A stretch of 64,000 bases of DNA from CAJXYS01 sp913063035 (GTDB lineage: Bacteria; Pseudomonadota; Alphaproteobacteria; Rhodobacterales; Rhodobacteraceae). The stretch spans positions 232,435 through 296,434 of the forward strand of contig NZ_JBOCEG010000006.1 in assembly GCF_050586465.1 (NCBI RefSeq). The letters run 5' to 3'. A program made the position numbers and the translations under genes. Below, piece by piece: positions 35,841 to 45,005 of the stretch; within the stretch, counting starts at the first letter, position 1; every line of letters starts with the position of its first letter. Below the pieces are notes generated by a model. The model saw nothing but the letters and a program-made list of their open reading frames with translations, was not told the origin of the DNA and made no database searches.

Positions 35841-37418
35841 ATGTCCGACCTGATCGAGGATGCCCAGCCCGGCATGAACGCCCCGGAATTCACCGTTGCC
35901 GAGATCTCCGGCGCCGTGAAGCGGATGATCGAGGGCGAATTCGGCCATGTCCGCGTCCGCGGCGAGGTCGGCCGGGTGATGCATGCGCGCTCGGGCCATG
36001 TCTATCTCGACCTGAAGGACGAGCGGAACGTGCTGGCCGGCGTGATCTGGAAAGGCCAGGCGCGCAAGCTGCGCGTCATGCCCGAGGAGGGCATGGAGGT
36101 CGTCGCGACCGGGCGGCTGACCACCTTCGCCGGGCAGTCGAAATACCAGTTGATCGTCGAGGATATCGCGCCGGCGGGAATGGGCGCGCTGATGGCGATG
36201 CTCGAGAAACGCAGGAAGGCGCTGGCCGCCGAGGGGCTCTTCGCCGCCGAGCGCAAGCGCCCCATCCCCTACCTGCCAGAGGTGATCGGGGTCGTGACCT
36301 CGCCCTCGGGCGCGGTGATCCGCGATATCCTGCATCGCCTGCGCGACCGCTTCCCGCGCCGGGTGCTGATCTGGCCCGTCGCCGTGCAGGGCGAGAAATG
36401 CGCCCCCGAGGTCGCCGCGGCGATCCGCGGCTTCAACCGGCTTGCGCCGGGCGGGCCGGTGCCGCGGCCCGACCTGCTGATCGTCGCCCGCGGCGGCGGC
36501 TCGATCGAGGATCTCTGGGGGTTCAACGAGGAAAGCGTCGTCCGCGCCGCCGCCGAATCGGAGATCCCGCTGATCTCGGCGGTGGGCCACGAGACCGACA
36601 CGACGCTGATCGACCATGCCGCCGACCAGCGCGCGCCGACGCCGACGGCGGCGGCGGAACTGGCGGTGCCGGTGCGCGCCGAGCTCTCGGCCGCGCTGGC
36701 CGGCCTCGAGGAGCGCCGCCGGCGGGCCTGGGCCCAGGGGCTGGCGCTGCGCGGCCAGCGCCTGCGGGACATGGCGCGCGCGCTGCCCCGCCCGGCGGAG
36801 CTGGTGCAGTATCCCGCGCAGCGGCTCGATCACTTCGCGGGCCGGTTGCCCGGCGCGATCCGCGGGCTGGTCCAGGCCCGCCAGATCGCGCTCGCCCGGG
36901 TCGGGGCCCGGTTGAAACCGTCGGACCTGGTAGCGCAGGGTGGGCGGCGGCTCGACGGGCTGGCGGCACGTCTTCCGGCGGCGCTGTCGCTGGCCGCGGG
37001 GCGCAAGCGGGCTGGGCTGGACGGCGCGGCCGCGGGCCTGAGGCCCGCGCTGCTGCGCCGTGCGGCCGACCAGCGCCGGCGCGATCTCGACCAGCTGACC
37101 CGGCGCTTCGCACGGGCCGCCGACCGCCAGACCGCAGACTGGCGCGCCAGGCTCGACGGGCTGGAACGGCTCCGCCAGACGCTCGGCTATACCGAGACGC
37201 TGAAACGGGGCTATGCCGTGGTGCGCGCCGGCACGGCCGTCGTCACCACCCGCGCGGCGGCCGAGAAGGCCGGGGCGCTGGAGATCGAGTTCCAGGATGG
37301 CCGCTTGCCCGTGGGCGCGGCCGGCGGCGGGTCCGCGGGCGGCGCACCCGGCGGCGGCGCGCCGCGCAAGGCGCCCCGGAAACCCGGCGGCCCGCCCGAG
37401 CAGGGCAGCCTGTTCTGA
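35841..37418 (+). CDS. xseA: Exodeoxyribonuclease VII large subunit
   Basis: A 525-residue XseA, the catalytic subunit of exonuclease VII. The N-terminal OB-fold (EFTVAEISGAVKRMIEGEFGHVRVRGEV) precedes the catalytic domain with IGVVTSPSGAVIRDI, ARGGGSIEDLWGFNEE and AVGHETDTTLID. A long Arg/Ala/Leu-rich helical region follows, as expected for the coiled-coil stalk. KRGYAVVRA occurs near the end, and the tail is Gly/Pro-rich and low in complexity. The small subunit xseB is not in this window. Confidence 0.95.
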   Translation: MSDLIEDAQPGMNAPEFTVAEISGAVKRMIEGEFGHVRVRGEVGRVMHARSGHVYLDLKDERNVLAGVIWKGQARKLRVMPEEGMEVVATGRLTTFAGQSKYQLIVEDIAPAGMGALMAMLEKRRKALAAEGLFAAERKRPIPYLPEVIGVVTSPSGAVIRDILHRLRDRFPRRVLIWPVAVQGEKCAPEVAAAIRGFNRLAPGGPVPRPDLLIVARGGGSIEDLWGFNEESVVRAAAESEIPLISAVGHETDTTLIDHAADQRAPTPTAAAELAVPVRAELSAALAGLEERRRRAWAQGLALRGQRLRDMARALPRPAELVQYPAQRLDHFAGRLPGAIRGLVQARQIALARVGARLKPSDLVAQGGRRLDGLAARLPAALSLAAGRKRAGLDGAAAGLRPALLRRAADQRRRDLDQLTRRFARAADRQTADWRARLDGLERLRQTLGYTETLKRGYAVVRAGTAVVTTRAAAEKAGALEIEFQDGRLPVGAAGGGSAGGAPGGGAPRKAPRKPGGPPEQGSLF

Positions 37419-37421
37419 GCC

Positions 37422-37823
37422 TCAGACCCCCGGGACCGGCCCGTCGCAGTCCAGCGGTGCGCGGCTTTCGCCAGCCACGACCAGGTCGTTGACCGGGTCG
37501 GCCCCCTCGCCCCGCGCGGCGAGGCCCCGGTCCGTCTCGAGGAAGTCCCAGCATTGCGGCTCGGGCTCGTTTTCGTAGACGAAACAGATATGCTCGCGCG
37601 CCTCGTACCAGCGCCCGCGCACGCAGTGCCCGTCGAGAAACGTCCAGATGACCTCGCGGCCGGGCAGGTACTGCTCGGCGCCGTAGGGCGCCCCGCGCCG
37701 CGTGAAATACAGCGTCTTCCCGGTGACCGCCTGCGCGAAGGCCTCTGCCGATAACGGCGCTTCATCGGCGGCCCAGGCAGGGCCGGCCAGGGCAAGGGCA
37801 AGCAGAAGCGACAGGTGGCGCAT
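37422..37823 (-). CDS. Secreted hypothetical protein with two cysteine pairs
   Basis: A 133-residue protein with a signal peptide (RHLSLLLALALAGPAWAA). The mature part (GKTLYFTRRGAPYGAEQYLPGREVIWTF..., HCVRGRW, ICFVYENEPEPQCWDF, LDCDGP) contains four cysteines. It is a pattern I associate with small conserved periplasmic proteins of Rhodobacterales. GGAG lies upstream of the ATG at 37823. It is convergent with xseA. Function unknown. Confidence 0.7.
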   Translation of the reverse strand: MRHLSLLLALALAGPAWAADEAPLSAEAFAQAVTGKTLYFTRRGAPYGAEQYLPGREVIWTFLDGHCVRGRWYEAREHICFVYENEPEPQCWDFLETDRGLAARGEGADPVNDLVVAGESRAPLDCDGPVPGV

Positions 37824-37877
37824 GGGCGGCTCCGGCAACGGCGACTGGCCGGATGCTAGCCGATCGCCGCGACCCGG

Positions 37878-38900
37878 TCAGCCCGTTTCCTCCGACGGGA
37901 GCCGGCGTGCCATGACCCGGTGCCAGACCGGCGGCAGGAAAGCCAGCGCGATCATGACATAGGGGCCGCGCGGCAGCACCGGCGCGCTGTCGCGCAGCGT
38001 GGTGAAGGGGGCGCCCGGATGGGCGTGCAGGTCGGAATGGCGCGTCGCGTTGAGCAGCATCAGCCCGCTGGCCCAGTGCGGAGCGTTCCACGCGTGCCAG
38101 GCCGCCAGCGGCGCCATGCGGCCATCGGGGCGCGTCTCGCGCCGGAGCCCGTAATGCTGCATATAGGCGCGGGTCAGCGTCAGCAGCAGCGCCAGCCCCA
38201 CGACGCCGCAGATCGCGGCGCCCGCGGCCGGGCCGCCAAGCGCGACGCCGAGCGCGGGCGGGCAGGCGGCCAGGGCGAGATCGGCCAGCACGGGGCCGGT
38301 GACCCGGCCCCCGCCATGGCCCGCCGCCCGGCGCCGGGTGCGGGCGCCGTGCCGGGCCAGCCGGAAGGCGCCGCCCCAGGCGCGCGGCAGATAGGCATAG
38401 AGGCTCTCGCCCCGCCGGGCGGTGGTCGGATCCCGGGATGTCGCGGCGAATCGGTGATGCACGGCCGGATCGGTCACGGCCAACGGCCCCAGCGCCAGGA
38501 GCCGCAGCGCGAACCGCCCGACCGCGCGCGCCCCCGGCGCCCGTGCATGCAGAAGCGCCAGCGCCGCCGCGCTGCCGGTGGTGCCGAGCCAGACCCCGAT
38601 GGCAGCCAGTGCGCCGGCCCGTGCGGGCGCCCCGCCGGCCACGGGCAGGCCCGCCGCGCAGGCCGCCAGCGCCAGCAGGGGCAGGGGCATCAGCGCGAGA
38701 AGGATCAGCAGCGCCCCGTCCGCCGCGGTGCCGGCGCCCTGCGCGCGGTCGCGGGGCATCACCGCGTCGAGGCCCGCGACCCCCAGGGTCAGCGCCGCCA
38801 GGGCGCCGAGGCCCCAGCGCGCATCGATTACCGCCCCGGCGGCGAGGGCCGGCAGGGGCAGAAGCGTCGCCGTCGCGAAATGTCGGATACCGCGTTGCAT
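37878..38900 (-). CDS. AlkB-like fatty acid desaturase/monooxygenase family protein with degenerate histidine boxes
   Basis: A 340-residue, six-helix-type membrane protein aligned by eye to alkane 1-monooxygenase. HHRFAATSRDPTTARRGESLYAYLPR (148-173), YMQHYGLRRE (246-255) and TRHSDLHAHP (286-295) match AlkB landmarks. The first histidine box (HE-x2-H) has become ALALLH (113-118). The second (EH-x3-HH) retains only HH (148-149), and the third reads RHSDLH instead of RHSDHH. With several iron-ligand positions lost it is probably not an active diiron hydroxylase. AGGGAG precedes the ATG at 38900. Confidence 0.75.
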   Translation of the reverse strand: MQRGIRHFATATLLPLPALAAGAVIDARWGLGALAALTLGVAGLDAVMPRDRAQGAGTAADGALLILLALMPLPLLALAACAAGLPVAGGAPARAGALAAIGVWLGTTGSAAALALLHARAPGARAVGRFALRLLALGPLAVTDPAVHHRFAATSRDPTTARRGESLYAYLPRAWGGAFRLARHGARTRRRAAGHGGGRVTGPVLADLALAACPPALGVALGGPAAGAAICGVVGLALLLTLTRAYMQHYGLRRETRPDGRMAPLAAWHAWNAPHWASGLMLLNATRHSDLHAHPGAPFTTLRDSAPVLPRGPYVMIALAFLPPVWHRVMARRLPSEETG

Positions 38901-39046
38901 GGCGTCTCCCTTCGGGCATGTCCTACACCGCAAGTGGTTTGCCGCCGGTAACCCCGCATCCGGACCCGCGCATGTCGCTTTTGGCGTGGCCCGGCGGCGG
39001 TCCGGGGCGTTAGACAGGGCCACAACCGAAAGGAGGGCCGGGGATC

Positions 39047-40735
39047 ATGGCGCTGGACGAGAACAAGGGGGTCTGGAAGTCGGGCCGCGGCAAGGGTCGG
39101 CGCACGCCGAAGGGCCGCCAGCTGGACGACGCCGCGCTTGCCGAGGTGCAGCGCCTTCTGGGGGACCGGCCGCGCCGGCGCGACCTGCTGATCGAGCATC
39201 TGCACCTGATCCAGGACGCCCATGGCCATCTCTCGGCCGCGCATCTGCGCGCCCTGGCCGAGGAAATGAAGCTGCCCCAGGCCGAGGTCTACGAGGTCGC
39301 CACCTTCTACGCCCATTTCGACGTCGTGAAAGAGGACGAGACGCCGCCGCCGGCGCTGACGATCCGGGTCTGCGATTCGCTGGCCTGCGAGATGGCCGGC
39401 GCGCAGGAGCTGAAGCGCGCGCTGGAAGAGGGGCTCGACCCGGCAGAGGTCCGCGTGCTGCGTGCGCCCTGCATGGGGCGCTGCGATACCGCGCCGGTGC
39501 TGGAGATCGGGCACAACCACATCGACCGGGCGAGCCTGCGCAAGGTCGAGGCCGCGATCGCGCAGGGCGACACCCATGTGCACGTGCCGACCTACCAGGG
39601 CTTCGACGCCTACCGTCTCGACGGCGGCTACACCCGGCTCGAGGCGCTGCGCGCCGGCGCCGAGAGCTTCGAGGCGGTGCAGCAGACACTGCTGGACGCG
39701 GGCATTCGGGGCCTGGGCGGCGCGGGCTTCCCGGCGGGGCGGAAATGGGGCTTCGTCCGGGCCGAGGCCGGGCCGCGCTACCTGGCGGTCAACGGCGACG
39801 AGGGCGAACCCGGCACCTTCAAGGATCGCTGGTATCTCGAGCGGGAACCGCATGTCTTCCTCGAGGGGATGCTGATCGCGGCCTGGGCCGTCGCGGCCGA
39901 GACCTGCTTCATCTACATGCGTGACGAGTATCCGGCCGTGCTGGAAATCCTGCGCCGCGAGATCGCCGCGCTCGAGGAAGCCGGGCTGGTCGCGCCGGGC
40001 TATATCGACCTGCGCCGCGGCGCGGGCGCCTATATCTGCGGCGAGGAATCGGCGATGATCGAGTCGATCGAGGGCAAGCGCGGCCTGCCGCGCCATCGCC
40101 CGCCCTTCGTCGCGCAGGTGGGCGTCTTCGGCCGCCCGACGCTCGTCAACAACGTCGAGACGCTTTACTGGGTGGCGCGCGTCTGCCGCGAGGGGCCCGG
40201 GATCCTGAACCGCGTCGAGAAGAATGGCCGCAAGGGGCTGCGGAGCTATTCCGTCTCGGGCCGGGTCAAGCGCCCGGGCGTCCACGTTCTGCCGGCCGGC
40301 TCCACGATCCGCGACATCATCGCGGCCGCCGGGGGCATGCTGGAGGGGCACAGTTTCAAGGCCTACCAGCCGGGCGGGCCCTCCTCGGGCCTTCTGCCCG
40401 CGACGCTCGACGACGTGCCGCTCGATTTCGACACGCTTCAGCCGCATGGCAGCTTCATCGGCTCGGCGGCGGTGGTCGTGCTGTCGGATCACGACTCGGC
40501 CCGCGCCGCGGCGCTCAACATGCTACGCTTCTTCGAGGACGAGAGCTGCGGACAGTGCACGCCCTGCCGCGCGGGCTGCGAGAAGGCGGTGAAGCTGATG
40601 CAGGCCGATCGCTGGGACCAGGAGCTGCTCGAGGATCTCTGCCAGGCGATGGCCGACGCCTCGATCTGCGGGCTCGGCCAGGCCGCTCCGAACCCGATCC
40701 GGCTGACGATGAAGCATTTCCCCGAAGAGGTCTGA
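39047..40735 (+). CDS. NAD-dependent formate dehydrogenase diaphorase subunit (NuoE-NuoF fusion)
   Basis: A 562-residue fusion of a NuoE-like thioredoxin-fold [2Fe-2S] domain and a NuoF-like flavoprotein. The first (about 30-185) has cluster cysteines in RVCDSLACEM and RAPCMGRCD. The second (about 215-560) has the FMN/NAD sites GLGGAGFPAGRKW and GAGAYICGEESAMIESIEGKRG and the [4Fe-4S] site CGQCTPCRAGC...ICGLGQ. This is the beta (diaphorase) subunit of soluble NAD-linked formate dehydrogenases. The molybdenum-containing alpha subunit usually follows, but here ftsY does. AAGGAGGG precedes the ATG. Confidence 0.85.
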   Translation: MALDENKGVWKSGRGKGRRTPKGRQLDDAALAEVQRLLGDRPRRRDLLIEHLHLIQDAHGHLSAAHLRALAEEMKLPQAEVYEVATFYAHFDVVKEDETPPPALTIRVCDSLACEMAGAQELKRALEEGLDPAEVRVLRAPCMGRCDTAPVLEIGHNHIDRASLRKVEAAIAQGDTHVHVPTYQGFDAYRLDGGYTRLEALRAGAESFEAVQQTLLDAGIRGLGGAGFPAGRKWGFVRAEAGPRYLAVNGDEGEPGTFKDRWYLEREPHVFLEGMLIAAWAVAAETCFIYMRDEYPAVLEILRREIAALEEAGLVAPGYIDLRRGAGAYICGEESAMIESIEGKRGLPRHRPPFVAQVGVFGRPTLVNNVETLYWVARVCREGPGILNRVEKNGRKGLRSYSVSGRVKRPGVHVLPAGSTIRDIIAAAGGMLEGHSFKAYQPGGPSSGLLPATLDDVPLDFDTLQPHGSFIGSAAVVVLSDHDSARAAALNMLRFFEDESCGQCTPCRAGCEKAVKLMQADRWDQELLEDLCQAMADASICGLGQAAPNPIRLTMKHFPEEV

Positions 40736-40807
40736 GCCCGGCCGAGCCCCTTCCATTGCCGCGCCGAACCGACTAGGTGAGTGGAACACCACCAGCCGGG
40801 TTCAGAG

Positions 40808-42160
40808 ATGTCGTTTTTCGGAAAACTCAAGGAACGGTTGTTCAAGTCCTCCTCCAAGCTCGAGGAAGGCCTGGACGCCATCGTGGAAGAGGGCGGCGCG
40901 GCCGAGCCGCCCGAGCGCGAACCGGAAACGCCCCCGGAGGAACCCGCGCCGGCGCCGGACCCCGTGCCGGGGCCGGTCCCAGAGGAACCGGAGCCCGCGC
41001 CGGACCCCGCGCCGGCACCCGTGCCCGAGGAGCCGGAGCCCACGCCGCAAGAAGATCCGGCACCGCCGGGGCCCGCCCCCGACGCGCCCGAGGAGCCGGT
41101 CCGCCCGGATCCCGCCCCCGAGCCCGAACCGGCGCCCGAGCCCGTGCGTGGCCCCGTCGAGGCGCCCGACGCGCCACCCGCTGAAATCCCCGGGCCCGCA
41201 CCCGCCGAGATCCCGGTGGAGACCGGCGTCGCCGGGGTGGAGGAGGCCGTGGCAGACGCCCCGGCCCGCAAGGCCGGCCTTTTCGGGCGGCTTCTCGGGC
41301 GCGGCGAGTCCGCGCGGCCGGTCCTGCGGCGCACGCTCGACGACGACATGCTGGAAAGCCTCGAGGAGTTGCTGATCTCCGCCGACATGGGGGTCGAGAC
41401 CGCGCTGCGGGTCACCGCCAACATGGCCGAGGGACGCATGGGCAAGAAGCTCTCGGCCGAAGAGATCAAGGGGCTTCTCGCCGGGGAGATCGCACGGATC
41501 ATGGATCCGGTGGCGAAACCGATGCCGCTCTACCAGAAGACCCCGCAGGTGGTGCTGGTGGTGGGCGTCAACGGCTCGGGCAAGACCACGACCATCGGCA
41601 AGCTCGCCGCGCAGTTCCGCGCGGCCGGCAAGTCCGTCATCATCGCCGCGGGCGACACCTTCCGCGCCGCGGCGGTCGAGCAGCTCCAGGTCTGGGGCGA
41701 GCGTGCGGGCGTGCCGGTGATGACGGCGCCCGAGGGCTCGGACCCGGCGAGCCTGGCCTTCGACGCGCTGGCCCGGGCCGAGGCCGAGGGAACGGATCTG
41801 CTGATGATCGACACCGCCGGGCGGCTTCAGAACCGCGCCGACCTGATGGAAGAACTGGCCAAGATCGTGCGCGTGCTGCGCAAGCGCGACCCGGATGCGC
41901 CGCACAACACGCTCTTGGTGCTGGACGCCACGACCGGGCAGAACGCGCTGCGCCAGGTCGAGACCTTCCAGAAGATGGCGGATGTCTCGGGCCTGGTGAT
42001 GACCAAGCTCGACGGGACCGCCAAGGGCGGCGTGCTGGTCGCGCTTGCGGATCGCTTCGGCCTGCCGATCCATGCCATCGGCGTGGGCGAGCAGATCGAC
42101 GATCTCGCCCCCTTCGACCCCGAGGAATTCGCGCGTGCCCTGACCGGGGCCGCCGCGTGA
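40808..42160 (+). CDS. ftsY: Signal recognition particle receptor FtsY
   Basis: A 450-residue SRP receptor GTPase. After MSFFGKLKERLFKSSSKLEEGLD, an acidic Pro/Glu/Ala-rich A domain (about 30-145) contains imperfect repeats of EPEPAPDPAP type. The NG domain has G1 GVNGSGKTTT, G2 DTFRAAAVEQL, G3 DTAGR and G4 TKLDGTAKGG. FtsY docks ribosome-SRP complexes at the membrane. The ATG at 40808 follows a CAGAG purine stretch. Confidence 0.96.
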   Translation: MSFFGKLKERLFKSSSKLEEGLDAIVEEGGAAEPPEREPETPPEEPAPAPDPVPGPVPEEPEPAPDPAPAPVPEEPEPTPQEDPAPPGPAPDAPEEPVRPDPAPEPEPAPEPVRGPVEAPDAPPAEIPGPAPAEIPVETGVAGVEEAVADAPARKAGLFGRLLGRGESARPVLRRTLDDDMLESLEELLISADMGVETALRVTANMAEGRMGKKLSAEEIKGLLAGEIARIMDPVAKPMPLYQKTPQVVLVVGVNGSGKTTTIGKLAAQFRAAGKSVIIAAGDTFRAAAVEQLQVWGERAGVPVMTAPEGSDPASLAFDALARAEAEGTDLLMIDTAGRLQNRADLMEELAKIVRVLRKRDPDAPHNTLLVLDATTGQNALRQVETFQKMADVSGLVMTKLDGTAKGGVLVALADRFGLPIHAIGVGEQIDDLAPFDPEEFARALTGAAA

Positions 42161-42164
42161 GCCA

Positions 42165-42665
42165 TCAGTCGTCGGCCGGGCGGTCGGGGCCGAGCGCCCG
42201 TGTCACCCGGCGCAGCAGCCAGAGCACGACCAGCCCGACCCCCGTCGCCAGCCCGGCCAGCGTCAGGTTGCCGATCCCGCAGGACAGCCCGACGGCGCCC
42301 GCGAACCACATGCCGGCGCCCGTCGTGAGGCCGCGCACCTTGTCGCCCCCGGTGATGATCGTCCCCGCCGCGAGAAAGGCCACGCCCGCGGTGATCGCCT
42401 CGGTCAGGCGCAGCGGGTCGAGCCGGACATTGTCGTCTTCGCGGGCGGCGGCGACCTCCATCAGCTCGAAGCTGGCCAGCGTGAAAAGGCACGCGGCCAG
42501 CGCGATCATCATGTGGGTGCGCAGGCCTGCCGGCTTGTCGTGCATCTCGCGCTCGAAGCCTATGATCCCGCCGAGCACCATCGCCGCGGCGAGGCGCAGC
42601 GCCGCCACCTCCACCGGCGTGGCGCGGAACGGGGTGCTGAATTCCGACCAAAGCGTCTCGAACAT
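42165..42665 (-). CDS. MgtC/SapB family membrane protein
   Basis: A 166-residue membrane protein with about four helices. It shows AAAMVLGGIIGFEREMHDKPAGLRTHMMIALAACLFTL, the MgtC/SapB signature, and VAFLAAGTIITGGDKVRGLTTGAGMWFAGAVGL. This short form lacks the C-terminal ACT-like domain of virulence-associated MgtC. It is convergent with ftsY and divergent from the EamA gene. Confidence 0.9.
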   Translation of the reverse strand: MFETLWSEFSTPFRATPVEVAALRLAAAMVLGGIIGFEREMHDKPAGLRTHMMIALAACLFTLASFELMEVAAAREDDNVRLDPLRLTEAITAGVAFLAAGTIITGGDKVRGLTTGAGMWFAGAVGLSCGIGNLTLAGLATGVGLVVLWLLRRVTRALGPDRPADD

Positions 42666-42710
42666 CACCGGGCCTCCTGCGCTGTCATACGTCCCCAACG
42701 CGGGGACGGA

Positions 42711-43610
42711 ATGAGCGAGTTCCTTCTCGCGCTCGAAGGCACCGAGGCGGGGCATCGCCTGGCGATGGCGCTGGCGCTGCTGGCGGCCTTGCTGCACGCG
42801 GTTTTCGGCGCGCTGCAAAAGGGGCGCTTCGATCCCTGGCTGAGCCGGGCCGCCATCGACGCGAGCTACGGCGTGATCGCGGCGCCCGTGGCGCTGTTCC
42901 TCGTGCCCTGGCCGGGGCCGCATATGTGGCCGATCTTCGCCTGGGTCTTCGTGATCCATGTCGGCTACAAGGTGCTTCAGGCGATGACCTACCAGCGCGG
43001 CGCCTACACCGTTGTCTACCCGGTTGTGCGCGGAACCGGGCCGCTGGTGACCGTGCTGGCCGCCGGCGCGGTCTTCGGCGAGGCCTTCACCGCGACCCAG
43101 TGGCTCGGCGTGGGGGTGCTGCTGGCGGGCATCTTCGGGCTGGCCGTCTACAACATCCTGCACGCCTCCGTGGATCGGCAAACGCTCTACGTCGCGCTGG
43201 GCCTGGCGTTTCTGACCGGCGTCTTCGTGGCGCTCTACACCACCTACGACGCCTACGGCATCCGTGCCGCGGCCGATCCCTTTACCTTCCTTGCCTGGTT
43301 CTTCTTCATCGACGGGATCTTCATGCCGGCCTTCACATGGCGGCGCTGGTGCGGGCTGACCGCCGCCGAGGCGGTGCCGCTGATCCAGCGGGGTGTCATC
43401 GGCGCCTTCATCGCCTATTTCAGTTTCGGGTCGATCATGCTGGCGACCCGGCTCGACAAGGTGGGCGAGGCGGCGGTGCTGCGCGAGACCTCGACGGTCT
43501 TCGCCGCGGTGATCGGCTGGGTCGTGCTGAAGGAAACCGTGGGTCCCCGCCGGCTGGGCCTGATGGCTTTGATCGCGGCCGGCGCCGTGATAGTCGAAAT
43601 GGGCGGATGA
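42711..43610 (+). CDS. EamA/DMT superfamily transporter
   Basis: A 299-residue protein with about ten hydrophobic helices in two EamA-type halves. Segments include LLHAVFGALQKGRFDPWLS, YTVVYPVVRGTGPLVTVLAAGAVFGE and LRETSTVFAAVIGWVVLKETVG, the last being a clear EamA end. The substrate is unknown. The ispZ frame opens at its stop (ATGA), so the two genes form an operon. Confidence 0.88.
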   Translation: MSEFLLALEGTEAGHRLAMALALLAALLHAVFGALQKGRFDPWLSRAAIDASYGVIAAPVALFLVPWPGPHMWPIFAWVFVIHVGYKVLQAMTYQRGAYTVVYPVVRGTGPLVTVLAAGAVFGEAFTATQWLGVGVLLAGIFGLAVYNILHASVDRQTLYVALGLAFLTGVFVALYTTYDAYGIRAAADPFTFLAWFFFIDGIFMPAFTWRRWCGLTAAEAVPLIQRGVIGAFIAYFSFGSIMLATRLDKVGEAAVLRETSTVFAAVIGWVVLKETVGPRRLGLMALIAAGAVIVEMGG

Positions 43611-43624
43611 GAGAGGCGCGTGCG

Positions 43625-44236
43625 ATGGCCGAGAAACCGATCAACCCGATGCTGAAAATGGCGCTCGAACTGGGCCCGATCCTGGTGTTCTTCGCCGGCT
43701 ACCTGTGGCTGAAGGACGAAAGCTTCACGATCGCGGGGACAGCCTATGACGGCTTCATCGTGGTCACGGCGGCCTTCATCCCGCTGATCCTCGCCTCGAC
43801 GGCCGCGCTCTGGCGGCTGACGGGAACGCTGTCGCGGATGCAGATCATGACCGCGGTGCTGGTCGTGCTCTTCGGCGGGCTGTCGGTCTGGCTCAACGAC
43901 GAGCGCTTCTTCAAAATGAAGCCGACGGCCATCTACCTGCTCTTCGCCGTGATCCTCGGGATCGGGCTGCTGCGCAAGCGCTCCTACCTGGAACTCGTCA
44001 TGTCCGAGGTGATGCCGATGCAGCGCGAGGGCTGGATGATCCTGACCCGCCGCGTCACCGCGCTGTTCTTCGGGCTGGCGGTCGCCAACGAGCTTGTCTG
44101 GCGGACCATGTCCACGGATGCCTGGGTCAATTTCAAGACTTTCGGGCTGACGATCGCCGTCTTCGTCTTCTTCATGACCCAGGGCAAGCTGTTCCAGAAA
44201 TACGGCTCCGAGACCCTGTCGGGCCGGGGCGACTGA
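43625..44236 (+). CDS. ispZ: Inner membrane septation protein IspZ (YciB family)
   Basis: A 203-residue, five-helix inner-membrane protein of the YciB/IspZ family, associated with cell envelope and septation. It shows LELGPILVFFAGYLWL, KMKPTAIYLLFAVILG and the late FKTFGLTIAVFVFFMTQGKLFQKYG. An in-frame ATG at 43607 overlaps the EamA stop and would add six residues. The ATG at 43625 is preferred because family members start MxxKPINP. It ends four bases from the convergent GST gene. Confidence 0.92.
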   Translation: MAEKPINPMLKMALELGPILVFFAGYLWLKDESFTIAGTAYDGFIVVTAAFIPLILASTAALWRLTGTLSRMQIMTAVLVVLFGGLSVWLNDERFFKMKPTAIYLLFAVILGIGLLRKRSYLELVMSEVMPMQREGWMILTRRVTALFFGLAVANELVWRTMSTDAWVNFKTFGLTIAVFVFFMTQGKLFQKYGSETLSGRGD

Positions 44237-44240
44237 CCGC

Positions 44241-44945
44241 TCAGGCCCGCTTGCCGAAAAGCACCTCCTGCGCCTTGCGATCCGTCTGAAGGTTGGCGCG
44301 CAGGTCGGACGCGACGGCGCGGCCGGCCTGCACCGCCGGGCGCGCGCCCACGCGGTCCAGCCAGGCCTTGAGGTTGGGCTTGTCGTCCAGCGTCTGCTGC
44401 TGGCCCTCCCAGAGCGAGGCCCAGGGCCAGATCGCCATATCCGCGATGGAATAGGGGCCGGCGACGAAATCGCGGTCTGCCAGCCGCCGGTCGAGCACGC
44501 CGTAAAGACGCGCGGTCTCGTTGCGGTAGCGATCCTTGGCATAGGGCAGGTCCTGCGGCGGGTCCATGGCGGGCGCGTATTTCAGGAAGTGGTGCGCCTG
44601 GCCGGCCATCGGGCCGAGCCCGCCCATCTGCCACATGAGCCACTGCTCGACCTCGATGCGCTCGCGGTCGGTGTCGCCGTAGAACCGGCCGGTCTTGCGG
44701 GCCAGGTATTGCAGGATCGCGCCGGATTCGAAGACCGAGACCGGCTTGCCGTCGGGGCCGTCGGGGTCGACGATCGCCGGCATGCGGTTGTTGGGCGCGA
44801 TCGACAGGAAAGGCGGCTCGAACTGTTCGCCCGCGCCGATATTGACCAGTTGCAGGCTCCAGGGCAGGCCCATCTCTTCCAGCGCGATGGAAATCTTCCA
44901 CCCGTTCGGCGTTGGCCAGTAGTAGAGATCGATGGGCTGCGTCAT
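44241..44945 (-). CDS. Glutathione S-transferase family protein (YfcG/YghU-like)
   Basis: A 234-residue GST. The thioredoxin-like N-terminal domain has LYYWPTPNGWKISIALEEMGLPW, PNNRMPAIVD and the glutathione-gripping ESGAILQYLA. The helical C-terminal domain has DFVAGPYSIADMAIWPW. The TPNGWK active-site region, with Asn in place of Ser/Tyr, is typical of the nu-class YfcG/YghU disulfide-bond oxidoreductases. Signals for regulation were not seen. Confidence 0.92.
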   Translation of the reverse strand: MTQPIDLYYWPTPNGWKISIALEEMGLPWSLQLVNIGAGEQFEPPFLSIAPNNRMPAIVDPDGPDGKPVSVFESGAILQYLARKTGRFYGDTDRERIEVEQWLMWQMGGLGPMAGQAHHFLKYAPAMDPPQDLPYAKDRYRNETARLYGVLDRRLADRDFVAGPYSIADMAIWPWASLWEGQQQTLDDKPNLKAWLDRVGARPAVQAGRAVASDLRANLQTDRKAQEVLFGKRA

Positions 44946-45005
44946 GGGGAACTCCTTTTTCGATTTGCCCCACTACTTGGCCGCGCCCGCGCCCGAGACA
45001 ACCCC

